From the NCBI GenBank assembly GCA_910584395.1, contig CAJUAS010000028.1, positions 1 to 24,582 on the forward strand: a stretch of 24,582 bases of DNA. The letters run 5' to 3'. The translations under genes were made by a program, and so were the position numbers. Of this stretch, positions 11,985-21,613 are shown piece after piece (position 1 is the first letter of the stretch; every line of letters starts with the position of its first letter). The notes below the pieces were generated by a model. It did not search any database. It saw only the letters and a list, made by a program, of their open reading frames with translations, and was not told the DNA's origin. Source of the stretch: an uncultured Oscillospiraceae bacterium. Lineage in GTDB: Bacteria > Bacillota > Clostridia > Oscillospirales > Oscillospiraceae.

Positions 11985-13273
11985 AAAACCCCCTCCTCAA
12001 AACGGACTTGGATAGAATTGGCATGGGCGGTCAGCCCCTCGGACTGGGCCAGAGCAATGATCTGCGCCTGAACCTTGGACAGGTCGTCCTTTCCATAAGA
12101 AATAACGCTCATGGTCTTAATGAAACCGGTCACAGAAAGGGGGGAGAAAAACCGCGCAGTACCAGAGGTGGGCAGAACGTGGTTTGGCCCTGCCATATAG
12201 TCCCCCAGCGGTTCAGGCGACCAGTCGCCCAAAAACACCGCCCCTGCGTTTTTTATGGTGGGCAGCAGCGCGTCCGGATCGGCCACGCAAAGCTCCAGAT
12301 GCTCCGGAGCAATTTGGTTGGCAAGGGCAACGCATTCCTCCAGCGTCTCGCAGACCAGCGCACAGCCAAAATCCCGAAGGGACGCGTCAATGATCTCCCG
12401 GCGGGATAGAGGCGCACTTTGACGCCGGATCTCCGCGTCAACGGCCTGTGCCAACGCGAGAGAGTCGGTGAGAAGAACCGCAGAGGCAAGCACGTCGTGT
12501 TCTGCCTGACTCATCAGGTCGGCGGCGACGAACTTCGGGTTTGCGGTGTCATCGGCGATCACAAGCACCTCGGAAGGGCCGGCCACCATGTCGATATCCA
12601 ATTGGCCATAGGCAAGACGCTTGGCGGCGGCGACATAGGCATTGCCCGGCCCGACCAGCTTGTCTACTCTGGGAATAAAGCCCGCACCATAGGTCAAAGC
12701 TGCCACCGCCTGCGCGCCGCCTACGGCAATGACCCGGTCTACCCCGGCGATCTTGGCTGCGGCCAAAACCGCGTTGCTCAAATGCTCGGTGGGCGGGGTC
12801 ACCATGATGATCTCTTCCACTCCTGCTACCTTGGCGGGAACGGCGTTCATCAGCACCGAGGAAGGATAAGCGGCAGTGCCGCCGGGGACATAGATGCCCA
12901 CACGGGATAAACCTCTGACAAGGCGACCGACTTTACCCCCGTCAGGAGAATCCCACCATTCAGATTTGGGAAGAAGCCGGCGGTTGTAGTCGCGGATATT
13001 CTCCGCCGCCCGCTCCAGCGCGTCTACCAACTCCTTGGGGCAGCGGTCATAGGCGGCGTCCAGCTTATCACGGGATATCTCATAGGGTGTTTTGTGGTCA
13101 AACTGGCGCGTGTAACGCTCCACGGCTGACAAGCCTTCTGCCTTTACATTTTCCATAATGGCCTGCACGGCGATCTCAATGGCTTCATTGGCGGCAGCGG
13201 CCCGCTGGCGCATGGCGTTAAGCTGACGCTGTGCGGATCGGGGGTCGCGATTAATGATGGTAAGCACGTTCAT
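11981..13273 (-). CDS. hisD: Histidinol dehydrogenase
   Basis: A 430-residue zinc enzyme that oxidises histidinol to histidine in two NAD+-dependent steps, the end of the pathway. Recognisable segments are VPGGTAAYPSSVLM, KLVGPGNAYVAAAKR, VAGPSEVLVIAD, the zinc-binding DLMSQAEHD, IAPEHLELC and AGPNHVLPTSGTARF. Length is typical. The ATG at 13271-13273 overlaps the hisG stop by 4 nt. Confidence 0.95.
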   Translation of the reverse strand: MNVLTIINRDPRSAQRQLNAMRQRAAAANEAIEIAVQAIMENVKAEGLSAVERYTRQFDHKTPYEISRDKLDAAYDRCPKELVDALERAAENIRDYNRRLLPKSEWWDSPDGGKVGRLVRGLSRVGIYVPGGTAAYPSSVLMNAVPAKVAGVEEIIMVTPPTEHLSNAVLAAAKIAGVDRVIAVGGAQAVAALTYGAGFIPRVDKLVGPGNAYVAAAKRLAYGQLDIDMVAGPSEVLVIADDTANPKFVAADLMSQAEHDVLASAVLLTDSLALAQAVDAEIRRQSAPLSRREIIDASLRDFGCALVCETLEECVALANQIAPEHLELCVADPDALLPTIKNAGAVFLGDWSPEPLGDYMAGPNHVLPTSGTARFFSPLSVTGFIKTMSVISYGKDDLSKVQAQIIALAQSEGLTAHANSIQVRFEEGVL

Positions 13274-13908
13274 CCCTCCAAGTGGGCCTTACAGCTTTCG
13301 ATCAGGCGTAAAATCTCCTCTTTGCAGAGCTTCATGCTGGCGGTATTGACGATCAGGCGGGCGGAGACCTCCGCCACATCCTCGATGGGGATCAGGCCGT
13401 TTTCCCGAAGGGTCGCTCCGGTTTCTACAATATCTACGATGGCATCCGCCAAGTTGAGAATAGGGGCCAGCTCCACCGAGCCTTCGATCTTAATGATGGA
13501 GACGTCCATTCCCTTGCGTTCAAAAAAACGTCTGGTCACATTAGGGTACTTTGTGGCGACGCGGCGGGTTTTGTAGGTGTCGTAGAAGTTGCTTCCCTCC
13601 CGAACAGCCAGCGCGAAACGGCAGCGGCCAAACCCCAAGTCCAAAACCTCGTAGAAGGAACGACCTTGCTCTAAAATGGTATCCTTCCCCACGATCCCCA
13701 GATCACAGGCCCCATGCTCCACGTAGGTGATCACATCAGGGGCTTTTGCCAAAACAGCGTCCAAAGGGTAATTTGGAATGGAGTGGACAAGGCGGCGGCC
13801 CGGCTCGCGGATGGGGGTGCAGTCAAGGCCCATGCGCTCAAAAAGCTGCGCTGATTTCTCCTGTAAACGCCCTTTTGTCAAGGCGATCTTCAGCCGTTTC
13901 GTGGTCAT
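13270..13908 (-). CDS. hisG: ATP phosphoribosyltransferase, short form catalytic subunit
   Basis: A 212-residue HisG of the short (HisG_S) type. It lacks the C-terminal ACT-like regulatory domain, so it needs HisZ for activity and histidine feedback. It catalyses the first committed step, joining ATP and PRPP. Visible blocks are LKIALTKGRLQEKSAQLF, the catalytic-region GACDLGIVGKDTILE, TKYPNVTRRFF and the PRPP-binding IVDIVETGATLRENGL. ATG 13908 overlaps the hisZ stop (ATGA), supporting equal production of the two subunits. Confidence 0.95.
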   Translation of the reverse strand: MTTKRLKIALTKGRLQEKSAQLFERMGLDCTPIREPGRRLVHSIPNYPLDAVLAKAPDVITYVEHGACDLGIVGKDTILEQGRSFYEVLDLGFGRCRFALAVREGSNFYDTYKTRRVATKYPNVTRRFFERKGMDVSIIKIEGSVELAPILNLADAIVDIVETGATLRENGLIPIEDVAEVSARLIVNTASMKLCKEEILRLIESCKAHLEG

Positions 13909-15074
13909 AGCGCTTCCCTCCTCTCCCCTGCGCCGTCAAGGAGCAAAAGAGTTGGGATCCCCTTGCTTCTGGCCAATGCGCGGCTATTCTCCGGAGTGGC
14001 ACAGGGGGAAAGCTGGGCAGTGCCGGGCGGGGCGGCATCCAGCGCCGCCAAGGCGGCGGACAGGTATGCCGGGTCGTAATGGATCAGGAGGGTGGGCCGG
14101 ATCGGCTCTGCGGGGGACAGGCATCCGGCCACCGCATCGACATCCACGGCAAAGCCGGTGGCGGGTGTATCCGGGCCGAATGCCGCCAAAAGGCCGTCGT
14201 ATCGCCCGCCGGAAAGGACTTCTCCCGCCGCGCCCATGGCATAGCCTCGGAAAATCACGCCGGTATAGTAGTCAATCTGGTGAACCAGCCCCAAATCGAA
14301 TCGAAAATCCCCGCCGTACCCGGCGGCCTCCAAGGAGGAGTAGAGGGTGCGAAGATAGTCGATCGCGCCGGAGTTGGGGAAAAGCCGCTCCGCTTCATCC
14401 AAGACCTCTGCCCCGCCGAATAAGTAAGGCAAACGATCCAAAGCCCGTCCGGGGACGGTAGCGCGGTATGGAGACAGAAGATCCGCCAACGCGGCAAAGT
14501 TTTTGCCCTCAATGAGGCTGCGAATAGTCTCCGTATCCTTCTGGGGGAGCTGCAGTGCCCGCGCCAGATCCCGGAAAAAGCCCACATGGCCGATCTCAAT
14601 GTGAAAATCCTTGAGTCCGGCGGCACGCAGACTGTCGGCCGCCAGAGCCAGCACCTCCACGTCGGCGCGTAGGCCCTGCGCGCCCAAAAGCTCTACCCCG
14701 CACTGGGCGATCTCACTGCGCCCGCCGCGGTGCTCCTGATCGGAACGGAACACCGTCTGATCGTAATAGAGCCGCTGTGGGCCGGACAGATGCTTGAGCT
14801 TGGAGGCGGCGACGCGGGCAATAGGGGTGGTGCAGTCCGGGCGCATGACCATGATCCTGCCGCCCCGGTCAATGATCTTCAAAAGCTGCTCCTGAGGCAT
14901 CGGATTGCCCGAAGCAAGAAAGAGGTCATAAAATTCTACTTCCGGCGTACTGACCTCACCAAATCCCCGGCGTTGAAATAACCCCAGCAGACGCTTTTGG
15001 ACATACCGCCGTTCCCGGCACTCGCCAAACAGTCGGTCACGTGTGCCTTCTGGCGTTGGGATCACGCTTGACAT
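13905..15074 (-). CDS. hisZ: ATP phosphoribosyltransferase regulatory subunit
   Basis: A 389-residue HisZ, a paralog of the catalytic core of histidyl-tRNA synthetase that has lost aminoacylation and forms a hetero-octamer with short HisG to bring histidine feedback. HisS-like segments are TPEGTRDRLFGE, the motif-2-like RIMVMRPDCTTPIARV, and GGRYDGLLAAFG. There is no HisS anticodon-binding domain; the C-terminal 80 residues are poorly conserved. The start at 15074 is supported by a GAGGTGAGG site. First gene of the operon, 72 bp downstream of polC, with its own promoter. Confidence 0.93.
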   Translation of the reverse strand: MSSVIPTPEGTRDRLFGECRERRYVQKRLLGLFQRRGFGEVSTPEVEFYDLFLASGNPMPQEQLLKIIDRGGRIMVMRPDCTTPIARVAASKLKHLSGPQRLYYDQTVFRSDQEHRGGRSEIAQCGVELLGAQGLRADVEVLALAADSLRAAGLKDFHIEIGHVGFFRDLARALQLPQKDTETIRSLIEGKNFAALADLLSPYRATVPGRALDRLPYLFGGAEVLDEAERLFPNSGAIDYLRTLYSSLEAAGYGGDFRFDLGLVHQIDYYTGVIFRGYAMGAAGEVLSGGRYDGLLAAFGPDTPATGFAVDVDAVAGCLSPAEPIRPTLLIHYDPAYLSAALAALDAAPPGTAQLSPCATPENSRALARSKGIPTLLLLDGAGERREAL

Positions 15075-15102
15075 AGCCTCACCTCACAATGCTGACTTTT
15101 GT

Positions 15103-15131
15103 ATGTTACCACGTTATCACAATAAAGTCAA
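15103..15131 (-). promoter_or_regulatory. Sigma-A promoter of the his operon
   Basis: On the minus strand TTGACT (15126-15131) and TAACAT (15103-15108) are 17 bp apart, with a TGG extended -10. It lies just past the polC stop. The leader to hisZ is only about 20-25 nt, too short for a T-box or leader-peptide attenuator. Control must be by a DNA-binding protein or by feedback on HisZG. Confidence 0.7.
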
Positions 15132-15146
15132 CAAGGGATTTCGTAA

Positions 15147-18100
15147 TCAAAACAGGGTAAGCTGGCTGGTTTCAGGCATACCCGCCAAAGCTCCGGCTGC
15201 TTTCAGCCCTTCGATATGCGCTTTTGACACCTTGGGACAGGCGGTGAGCAGTTCGCCGATCGAGATGAACGATCTCCCCTGCCGCTGGTCGATGATGGAC
15301 TGCGCCGCCGACTCTCCCAGTCCGGGGACGGAGGTAAACGGCGGCAAAAGCGTCCCCTTCTCCTCGTCCATCAGGAAACGTATGGCCTCAGAATGATACA
15401 GGTCGATGGCCTCAAAGCGGAAGCCGCGCAAATAGAACTCATAGCAGACCTCCAGCGTGACAAGCATACTCTTTTCGGTAGGAGAAGCGTCCTTGTCCTT
15501 ACCAATGATCTCATGGATCTTGCCCTTGACCACGTCCATGCCCTGACACATCACCGTGGCGTCAAAAGCCTTGGCGCGAATGGTAAAGTAGGCGGCGTAG
15601 AAGGCCAGCGGCCGGTGAACCTTAAACCATGCGATACGGAAAGCCATCATCACATAGGCCACGGCGTGGGCCTTGGGGAACAGGTAGCCGATCTTTGCCA
15701 GAGAGTCAATGTACCATTGGGGAACGTCGTGGGCCTTCATATCATCGACCCAGCCGTCCTGAAACCCACCCTTTTTCACCTTGCCCTTACGAACTGCCTC
15801 CATGATTTTGAAAGAAACCTTGGGATCCATCCCCTGACGCATGAGATAGATCATAATGTCGTCACGGCAGCCCACAGTGGAGTCGACGGTGGCGATCTCA
15901 TTGACGATCAGGTCACGGGCGTTGCCCAGCCAAACGTCTGTGCCGTGAGAAAAGCCGGAGAGGCGCACCAGCGTATTGAACTGTTTGGGCGAGGTGTCCT
16001 CCAGCATTCCGCGGACAAAGGAAGTGCCGAATTCCGGGATGGCGCAAGCTCCCGTCGGGCCGAGCAATTTGTCGTCCTCATAGCCCAACACCTTGGAGGA
16101 ACAGAAAATAGACATAGTATCCGGGTCGTCCAGAGGGATCTTTTGGGGATCTACCCCGGTGAGATCCTGAAGCATACGGATCATGGAGGGGTCATCGTGA
16201 CCCAGCATATCCAGCTTCAAAAGGTTGGACTCCATGGAGTGGTATTCAAAATGGGTGGTAATGATATCGGAGCTTTCATCGTCTGCGGGGTGCTGAACAG
16301 GGCAAAAATCGTAGATTTCCTTGTCCTGAGGAATGACCACCATGCCGCCGGGGTGCTGGCCGGTGGTGGACTTCACCCCGGTGCAGCCGGCGGTCAGGCG
16401 GTTTTCCTCCGCCTTGGAGACGACCATTCCCCGCTTTTCCAGATACTTTTTGACTAAGCCGTAGGCGTTTTTTTCCTGAAGCGCAGTAATCGTTCCCGCC
16501 CGGAACACATGGGACGAGCCAAACAACTCAAAGGTATAGCGGTGGGCGCTGGACTGGTACTCGCCGGAGAAGTTCAGGTCAATATCGGGAACTTTATCCC
16601 CGCCAAAGCCTAAGAAGGTCTCGAAGGGGATGTTGAACCCGTCCTTCTCATAGGGTGTGCCGCAGACGGGACAGACTGCATCGGGCATATCTGCGCCGCA
16701 GTCGAAGCCGTTCTCGCGACCGTAGTCAAAGTCGGCGTGCTTGCAGTTGGGACAGCGGTAATGGGCGGGCAGAGAGTTGACCTCAGTGATGCCGGAGAGG
16801 AAGGCCACGATGGAAGAACCCACCGAGCCACGAGAACCGACCAGATAGCCATGCTCCAGAGAATCTTGAACCAGCTTTTGGGCGGACATATAGATCACGT
16901 CATAGTGGCAGCGCAAAATATCCCCAAGCTCTGCATTGATGCGTTCCATGACGATCTCCGGCGGCTCTTCCCCGTACAGCTCATGGGCCTTGTTCCACAC
17001 AAGATCGCTCAAGATCTGAGCGGAGTTCTCAATGGTGGGCGGGAACAGCCCTGAAGGGAGCGGGCACAGCTTGTCGCACCAATCGGCGATCAGATTGGTG
17101 TTGGTGACCACCACTTCTCTGGCCTTATCCTCGCCCAAGTATGCGAATTCCTCCAGCATTTCATCTGTGGTACGAAGGTAAAGAGGATTGGGAGCGTCCG
17201 CATCGTCAAAGCCCTTGGAATCCAAAAGAATGTGACGGTATATCTCCTCTTGGGGGTCAAGAAAGTGTACGTCGCCGGTGGCGCATACCGGTTTGTGAAG
17301 GATCTCTCCCAACTCTACCACCTTGCGGTTGAAGTCGCGGAGATCCTCATCGTTTTGTGCGGCTTGGCGGCCGTCTCGCCCGGGACGGGTCATAAAGGCG
17401 TTGTTGGAAATGGGCTGGATCTCTAAATAGTCATACCATTTTGCCAGCCGTTCCAACTCCTCTTGAGGCTTATTTTCCACAATGGCGCGGAACAACTCCC
17501 CTGCTTCACAGGCGGAGCCGATGATCAATCCTTCCCGATTTTCGTTGATCAGACTTTTGGGCATGACGGGTACGCGGCTGTAATGCTCCAAATGGGAGAG
17601 GGATATGAGCTTATAGAGGTTACGGAGGCCGGTTTGATTCTTGGCTAAAATAATCAGGTGGTAGGGGCTGCGGCGGCCTGCACCGCCCACCTTTGCCCCG
17701 GCCAGCAGCTTGTCGGCATCCTCCAGTAGCTGCGCTCCTTGGATACGCAGCAGGCGCAGCTCATCCAACAGGATACCGGCGGCAACAGCGGCGTCATCAT
17801 CCGCCCGGTGATGATTGAAACTGCCCAGCCGAAGATGCCCGGCGACGGTGTCCAGCTTGTGGTTGTGCAAGGTGGGATAGAGCCGCCGGGCCAGAGAGAG
17901 GGTGTCCACTGTGGTCGGTTCAAAGGGAACTCCCATGCGAAGGGCGGCTTGACGGATAAAGCTGATGTCAAAATCGGCGTTGTGCGCCACCAAAGGACGG
18001 CCTCCGGCAAAATCCAGAAAAGCACCCACGGCGGTGTCCTGATCCGGCGCGCCGACAAGCATATCGTCTGTAATACCGGTGAGGGAAACGATTTTGGGGC

Positions 18101-19496
18101 TGAGCGGCCGCTTGGGATCGGCAAAGGTGGAAAACCGCTCCGGCTGGATCATACCATCCTTGACCAACACCGCGCCGATCTCAATAATAGCCTCCCGCCG
18201 CGGATCAAACCCGGTGGTTTCGATGTCAAACACCACATATTCCCCGGTAATAGGGATATCCGCCTTGCCATGCACCGCCACAGTGCTGTCCACGTCGTTG
18301 CGGAAATAGGCCTCCACGCCGTATAGGATCTTAATGTCCTCCTTGGCGGCGGCGTGGTCGGCGTCGGGAAAGGAATGGGCGACGCCGTGATCGGTAATGG
18401 CAATGGCCCGGTGTCCCCAGTTCAAGGCTCGCTTGACCGCCGCAGAGGTGTCGGTAAGAGCATCCATGGCGGACATACGGGTGTGGAGGTGCAGCTCTAC
18501 ACGCTTCTCCCCTTCTGCAACATCTTTGCGGACGGCTTTTTCGCCGTAGGCGATCCCGGTGGGCTGCAGCACCATGTCATTTTCAAAACGATCCATGGTC
18601 AGCCGTCCCTGAACCAAAAGATGCTGACCAATTTTCAGGTTCTTAAGGATGGGCTTATATTCCTCCTCCCGCATGAACTGCGTTACGCGGATGGAGCTTG
18701 TATAGTCGGTGAGATCAAAACGGATCACTTTGTCCGAACGGTTACGAAGATCCTTATGGTCAATGGAAAACACGTCGCCTTCTACCAAAACAGTGCCCAA
18801 GTCCAGTGTCAGCTCCGAAATGGGAGTGGCGGTTTTCAACGATACCTTGCCAAACATGACATTGCTCTTGCTCTTGCCCTTTTGGGCTTTGGGCGGGGCG
18901 CTGCGGCAAGCTTTCATGGCGGCCAAGCGCTGCCCCTCAGCCTCGCCCAACAGGGTCGTATGAGCGGCTCTTTGGGGTTTAGACGCGGAAACGGAGGTAA
19001 ACCGCAGACGAACCGGGTGACCGATGGCATTCTGCAGCGGCTTCAGCGCCGTCTGAATGTGGGTCTCCAAAAGCTCCTGACAGCCGTTCATCAGGGCCAC
19101 CGTGAAGGTCTCCCCCTCCAATGATCCAATAGCCCCGGCCAGCAGGCCGCGGGCGGGGGCGAACACCTTGCCCATCTCCTTGCGGAGCAGTTCCACCAGC
19201 ACCACCGGGTCACGTTCGCCGGACAGCGCAACCTGAGTGTCGGTGGAGATGGTGGGAATGGGCTGATTGATATGCACCGCGCCGCCATAGATCACGCTCA
19301 GCTCGTTTTCAATCGTTTGACATTCGCTTTGAGACAGCGGCGGATCGGCCTCGATGGTGACCTGAATACTCCCCGCCTGACCTGAAGAAGCGATCTGCAG
19401 AACATAACAGTCCGCCAGTCTGGCGCATAATTGGGGTACATTGGGTATGTATGCGGAAAACGCAACAAAAAAGGGTATCTTCTTATGTTCGGACAC
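15147..19496 (-). CDS. polC: DNA polymerase III alpha subunit, PolC type
   Basis: A 1449-residue replicative polymerase, normal length for PolC of Firmicutes. Domains in order: an N-terminal region (1-215), an OB-fold (about 225-315), and a PHP domain (from about 333, VELHLHTRMSAMDAL) into which a DEDD 3'-5' proofreading exonuclease is inserted (from about 420: VVFDIETTGFDP with Asp424/Glu426; later VAHNADFDISFI and HHRADDDA). The polymerase core follows, with GSRGSVGSSIVAFLSGI, a four-cysteine zinc finger (RCPNCKHAD and VCPVCGTP) and the catalytic PDIDLNFSG. A helix-hairpin-helix (VPGLGESAAQSIID) lies near the C-terminus. The start is GTG 19496, preceded by AAGGAGAG next to the ispG stop. 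Proofreading is built in, so no separate epsilon subunit is needed. The position after ispG matches the conserved Firmicute cluster. Confidence 0.97.
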   Translation of the reverse strand: MSEHKKIPFFVAFSAYIPNVPQLCARLADCYVLQIASSGQAGSIQVTIEADPPLSQSECQTIENELSVIYGGAVHINQPIPTISTDTQVALSGERDPVVLVELLRKEMGKVFAPARGLLAGAIGSLEGETFTVALMNGCQELLETHIQTALKPLQNAIGHPVRLRFTSVSASKPQRAAHTTLLGEAEGQRLAAMKACRSAPPKAQKGKSKSNVMFGKVSLKTATPISELTLDLGTVLVEGDVFSIDHKDLRNRSDKVIRFDLTDYTSSIRVTQFMREEEYKPILKNLKIGQHLLVQGRLTMDRFENDMVLQPTGIAYGEKAVRKDVAEGEKRVELHLHTRMSAMDALTDTSAAVKRALNWGHRAIAITDHGVAHSFPDADHAAAKEDIKILYGVEAYFRNDVDSTVAVHGKADIPITGEYVVFDIETTGFDPRREAIIEIGAVLVKDGMIQPERFSTFADPKRPLSPKIVSLTGITDDMLVGAPDQDTAVGAFLDFAGGRPLVAHNADFDISFIRQAALRMGVPFEPTTVDTLSLARRLYPTLHNHKLDTVAGHLRLGSFNHHRADDDAAVAAGILLDELRLLRIQGAQLLEDADKLLAGAKVGGAGRRSPYHLIILAKNQTGLRNLYKLISLSHLEHYSRVPVMPKSLINENREGLIIGSACEAGELFRAIVENKPQEELERLAKWYDYLEIQPISNNAFMTRPGRDGRQAAQNDEDLRDFNRKVVELGEILHKPVCATGDVHFLDPQEEIYRHILLDSKGFDDADAPNPLYLRTTDEMLEEFAYLGEDKAREVVVTNTNLIADWCDKLCPLPSGLFPPTIENSAQILSDLVWNKAHELYGEEPPEIVMERINAELGDILRCHYDVIYMSAQKLVQDSLEHGYLVGSRGSVGSSIVAFLSGITEVNSLPAHYRCPNCKHADFDYGRENGFDCGADMPDAVCPVCGTPYEKDGFNIPFETFLGFGGDKVPDIDLNFSGEYQSSAHRYTFELFGSSHVFRAGTITALQEKNAYGLVKKYLEKRGMVVSKAEENRLTAGCTGVKSTTGQHPGGMVVIPQDKEIYDFCPVQHPADDESSDIITTHFEYHSMESNLLKLDMLGHDDPSMIRMLQDLTGVDPQKIPLDDPDTMSIFCSSKVLGYEDDKLLGPTGACAIPEFGTSFVRGMLEDTSPKQFNTLVRLSGFSHGTDVWLGNARDLIVNEIATVDSTVGCRDDIMIYLMRQGMDPKVSFKIMEAVRKGKVKKGGFQDGWVDDMKAHDVPQWYIDSLAKIGYLFPKAHAVAYVMMAFRIAWFKVHRPLAFYAAYFTIRAKAFDATVMCQGMDVVKGKIHEIIGKDKDASPTEKSMLVTLEVCYEFYLRGFRFEAIDLYHSEAIRFLMDEEKGTLLPPFTSVPGLGESAAQSIIDQRQGRSFISIGELLTACPKVSKAHIEGLKAAGALAGMPETSQLTLF

Positions 19497-19508
19497 ACGT
19501 CTCTCTCC

Positions 19509-20546
19509 TTACAGTGTCTTGATCAGTTCAAACAGCTCGTCCACCAATTGTTCCTGAGGCACTCTTTTGACGATCTCGCCCTTGCGAAACAGCAGGCCTA
19601 CGCCATCGCCGCCTGCGATCCCGACATCGGCGGCGGAGGCCTCGCCGGGGCCGTTGACGACGCATCCCATCACAGCCACAGTGATCGGCGTGGAAATACC
19701 CTCTAAACGCTGCTCAACTTCCTTAGCCATCTCGATCAGGTTGACCCGTGTGCGCCCGCAGGTGGGGCAGGAGATCAGCTCCGGGCCGTCTTTGCGAAGG
19801 CCTGCGGCCTTGAGAATGTCGCGGGCAGTATAGATCTCCTCGATCGGGTCTGCGGTGAGGGTGACCCGGAAGGTGTCACCGATGCCTTGGGCCAGCAGGC
19901 CGCCGATGCCGATGGCGGACTTCAGCACACCCATTTTCGGCGTTCCCGCCTCGGTGACCCCAAGGTGCAAGGGATAGTCGCTCTGCTGAGAGAACAGCCG
20001 GTAGGCGGCCATGGTCACCGGCACAGAGGAGGACTTCATAGAAACGCAGATCTGGTCGAAATCAAACTTTTCCAACAGGCGGATATGCCCCATGGCGCTC
20101 TCCACCAGCGCTTCCGCTGTCACACCGCCGTACTTGGCCAGCAAAGGCTTTTCCAGCGAACCGCCGTTGACCCCGATGCGGATCGGAACGCCCTTGGCAC
20201 GGCAGGCGTCCGCTACCATCTTTACCCGGTCTTCCCCGCCGATGTTTCCGGGATTGATCCGCACCTTGTCGCACCCCGCAGCAATGCAGGTCAACGCCAG
20301 CTTGTAGTCGAAATGGATATCCACCACCAGCGGGATGGTGATGCGTTCCTTGATGTTGCCGATGGCTCGGGCAGCGGCTTCATCAGGCACTGCCACCCGG
20401 ACGATCTCACACCCGGCGGCCTCCAGACGGCGGATCTGCTCCACGGTCGCTTCTATGTCGTGGGTCTTGGTATTGGTCATAGACTGGATGGTCACAGGTG
20501 CGCCTCCGCCAACAGGCACACCCCCTACCGTGATCTGCTTGGTCAT
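19509..20546 (-). CDS. ispG: 4-hydroxy-3-methylbut-2-en-1-yl diphosphate synthase
   Basis: A 345-residue IspG (GcpE), the [4Fe-4S] enzyme that converts MEcPP to HMBPP in the MEP isoprenoid pathway. The N-terminal TIM barrel begins with ITVGGVPVGGGAPVTIQSMT and includes RINPGNIG. The C-terminal cluster domain shows three cysteine ligands: CPTCGRT (two) and VMGCVVNGPGE (one). ATG 20546 is preferred over a TTG at 20561 because GGCGGTGA lies at proper spacing and the TTG overlaps rseP. It is 4 bp downstream of the rseP stop and coupled with polC. Confidence 0.95.
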   Translation of the reverse strand: MTKQITVGGVPVGGGAPVTIQSMTNTKTHDIEATVEQIRRLEAAGCEIVRVAVPDEAAARAIGNIKERITIPLVVDIHFDYKLALTCIAAGCDKVRINPGNIGGEDRVKMVADACRAKGVPIRIGVNGGSLEKPLLAKYGGVTAEALVESAMGHIRLLEKFDFDQICVSMKSSSVPVTMAAYRLFSQQSDYPLHLGVTEAGTPKMGVLKSAIGIGGLLAQGIGDTFRVTLTADPIEEIYTARDILKAAGLRKDGPELISCPTCGRTRVNLIEMAKEVEQRLEGISTPITVAVMGCVVNGPGEASAADVGIAGGDGVGLLFRKGEIVKRVPQEQLVDELFELIKTL

Positions 20547-20550
20547 AGTT

Positions 20551-21603
20551 TCACCGCCCAAAAAGTTTTAGAACATCGCTGGCCGCAACCACCACCATCA
20601 ACCCCAGAAGGGCCACAAAACAAATGGTGTTGACCACACCCTCATATTTTGGATTCAGCTCCCGTTTTGTGATGGCGGTGTAGATCAGATTGATGATCAG
20701 GAAGAAAATACGTCCGCCGTCCAGCGCCGGAATAGGCAGCAGGTTCATCACCGCCAGATTGACGGCAATAAATGCCACCAGATAGAAGATGTTGTAGGCC
20801 GCAAGACCGACGCTTTCAGAGTGCTGCACCGTCTGGCCCATCATATCCACAATGCCCACCGGCCCGGACATCTCCCGTATCCCCACTGCGCCGGAAAAGA
20901 GGTCGCCCAGACTGAGCCAAACGAGGCGCACGGTGTCGATGCTGTCTCCCCAGCCCTGACGCAGGATATTTCCCGGTGTAAGAGGATACTGCGCCAAGCG
21001 AATCCCGCGCTTATAGCCGTCATCGGTCTGAAACGGCGGCATATGACAGCCCTTTAAGGTCACCTTTTTCCCGTCGCGGCGCACGACGAAGTCCAGATCA
21101 TCTTCCCCGCGGTCAAAGAACAGCTGCACGTCCTTGGCGACGAAAATGGGGTTGCCGTCCACAGAGAGAATGCGGTCGCCCACTTGAAGCTGGGGACCGT
21201 TGCTTGGGGTATATTGGGGCAAAAACTCGGCTACCACAGGGGCGACATAGCCGTCGGATACTGCGGCCAACACCACGAAGATCAGCAATCCCGCCACAAA
21301 GTTCATAAAAGCTCCGGCGGCCATGATGAGAAACTTCTTCCACGCTTTGGCTTTCTGGAAGGAACGGGGATCATCGGTATCCTCATCCTCCCCCTCCATG
21401 GCGCAGAAGCCGCCGATGGGAAAGAGCCGCAGGGTATAGAGGGTCTCCTCCCCCTGCTTCAACCACAGCTTTGGCCCCATGCCAATGGCAAATTCGTTGA
21501 CCCTGACCCCGGAGAGCTTGGCGGTGATAAAGTGTCCAAATTCGTGGATGGCGATCAAAAAACCAAACAGTAAAATTCCAAGAATGACAAGCAAAACCGG
21601 CAT
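20551..21603 (-). CDS. rseP: Site-2 intramembrane metalloprotease (RseP/RasP family)
   Basis: A 350-residue membrane protease with the zinc motif HEFGH in the first transmembrane helix (His20, Glu21, His24). A central PDZ domain includes LQVGDRILSVDGNPI, and the C-terminal motif is NLLPIPALDGG, whose Asp is the third zinc ligand. About four membrane spans are visible, near residues 2-22, 93-115, 278-298 and 325-344. The family trims anti-sigma factors and leftover signal peptides. Acidic residues follow the first catalytic helix (EGEDEDTDD, a loop). It lies between dxr and ispG in the standard Firmicute order. The substrate is not evident here. Confidence 0.94.
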   Translation of the reverse strand: MPVLLVILGILLFGFLIAIHEFGHFITAKLSGVRVNEFAIGMGPKLWLKQGEETLYTLRLFPIGGFCAMEGEDEDTDDPRSFQKAKAWKKFLIMAAGAFMNFVAGLLIFVVLAAVSDGYVAPVVAEFLPQYTPSNGPQLQVGDRILSVDGNPIFVAKDVQLFFDRGEDDLDFVVRRDGKKVTLKGCHMPPFQTDDGYKRGIRLAQYPLTPGNILRQGWGDSIDTVRLVWLSLGDLFSGAVGIREMSGPVGIVDMMGQTVQHSESVGLAAYNIFYLVAFIAVNLAVMNLLPIPALDGGRIFFLIINLIYTAITKRELNPKYEGVVNTICFVALLGLMVVVAASDVLKLFGR

Positions 21604-21613
21604 ATCGTCACCT

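Noticed and set aside
15393..16457. A 354-codon open frame on the plus strand inside polC
   Set aside because: It is antisense to the conserved polymerase core and has no recognisable domains or ribosome site. Long antisense frames are expected in GC-rich genes.
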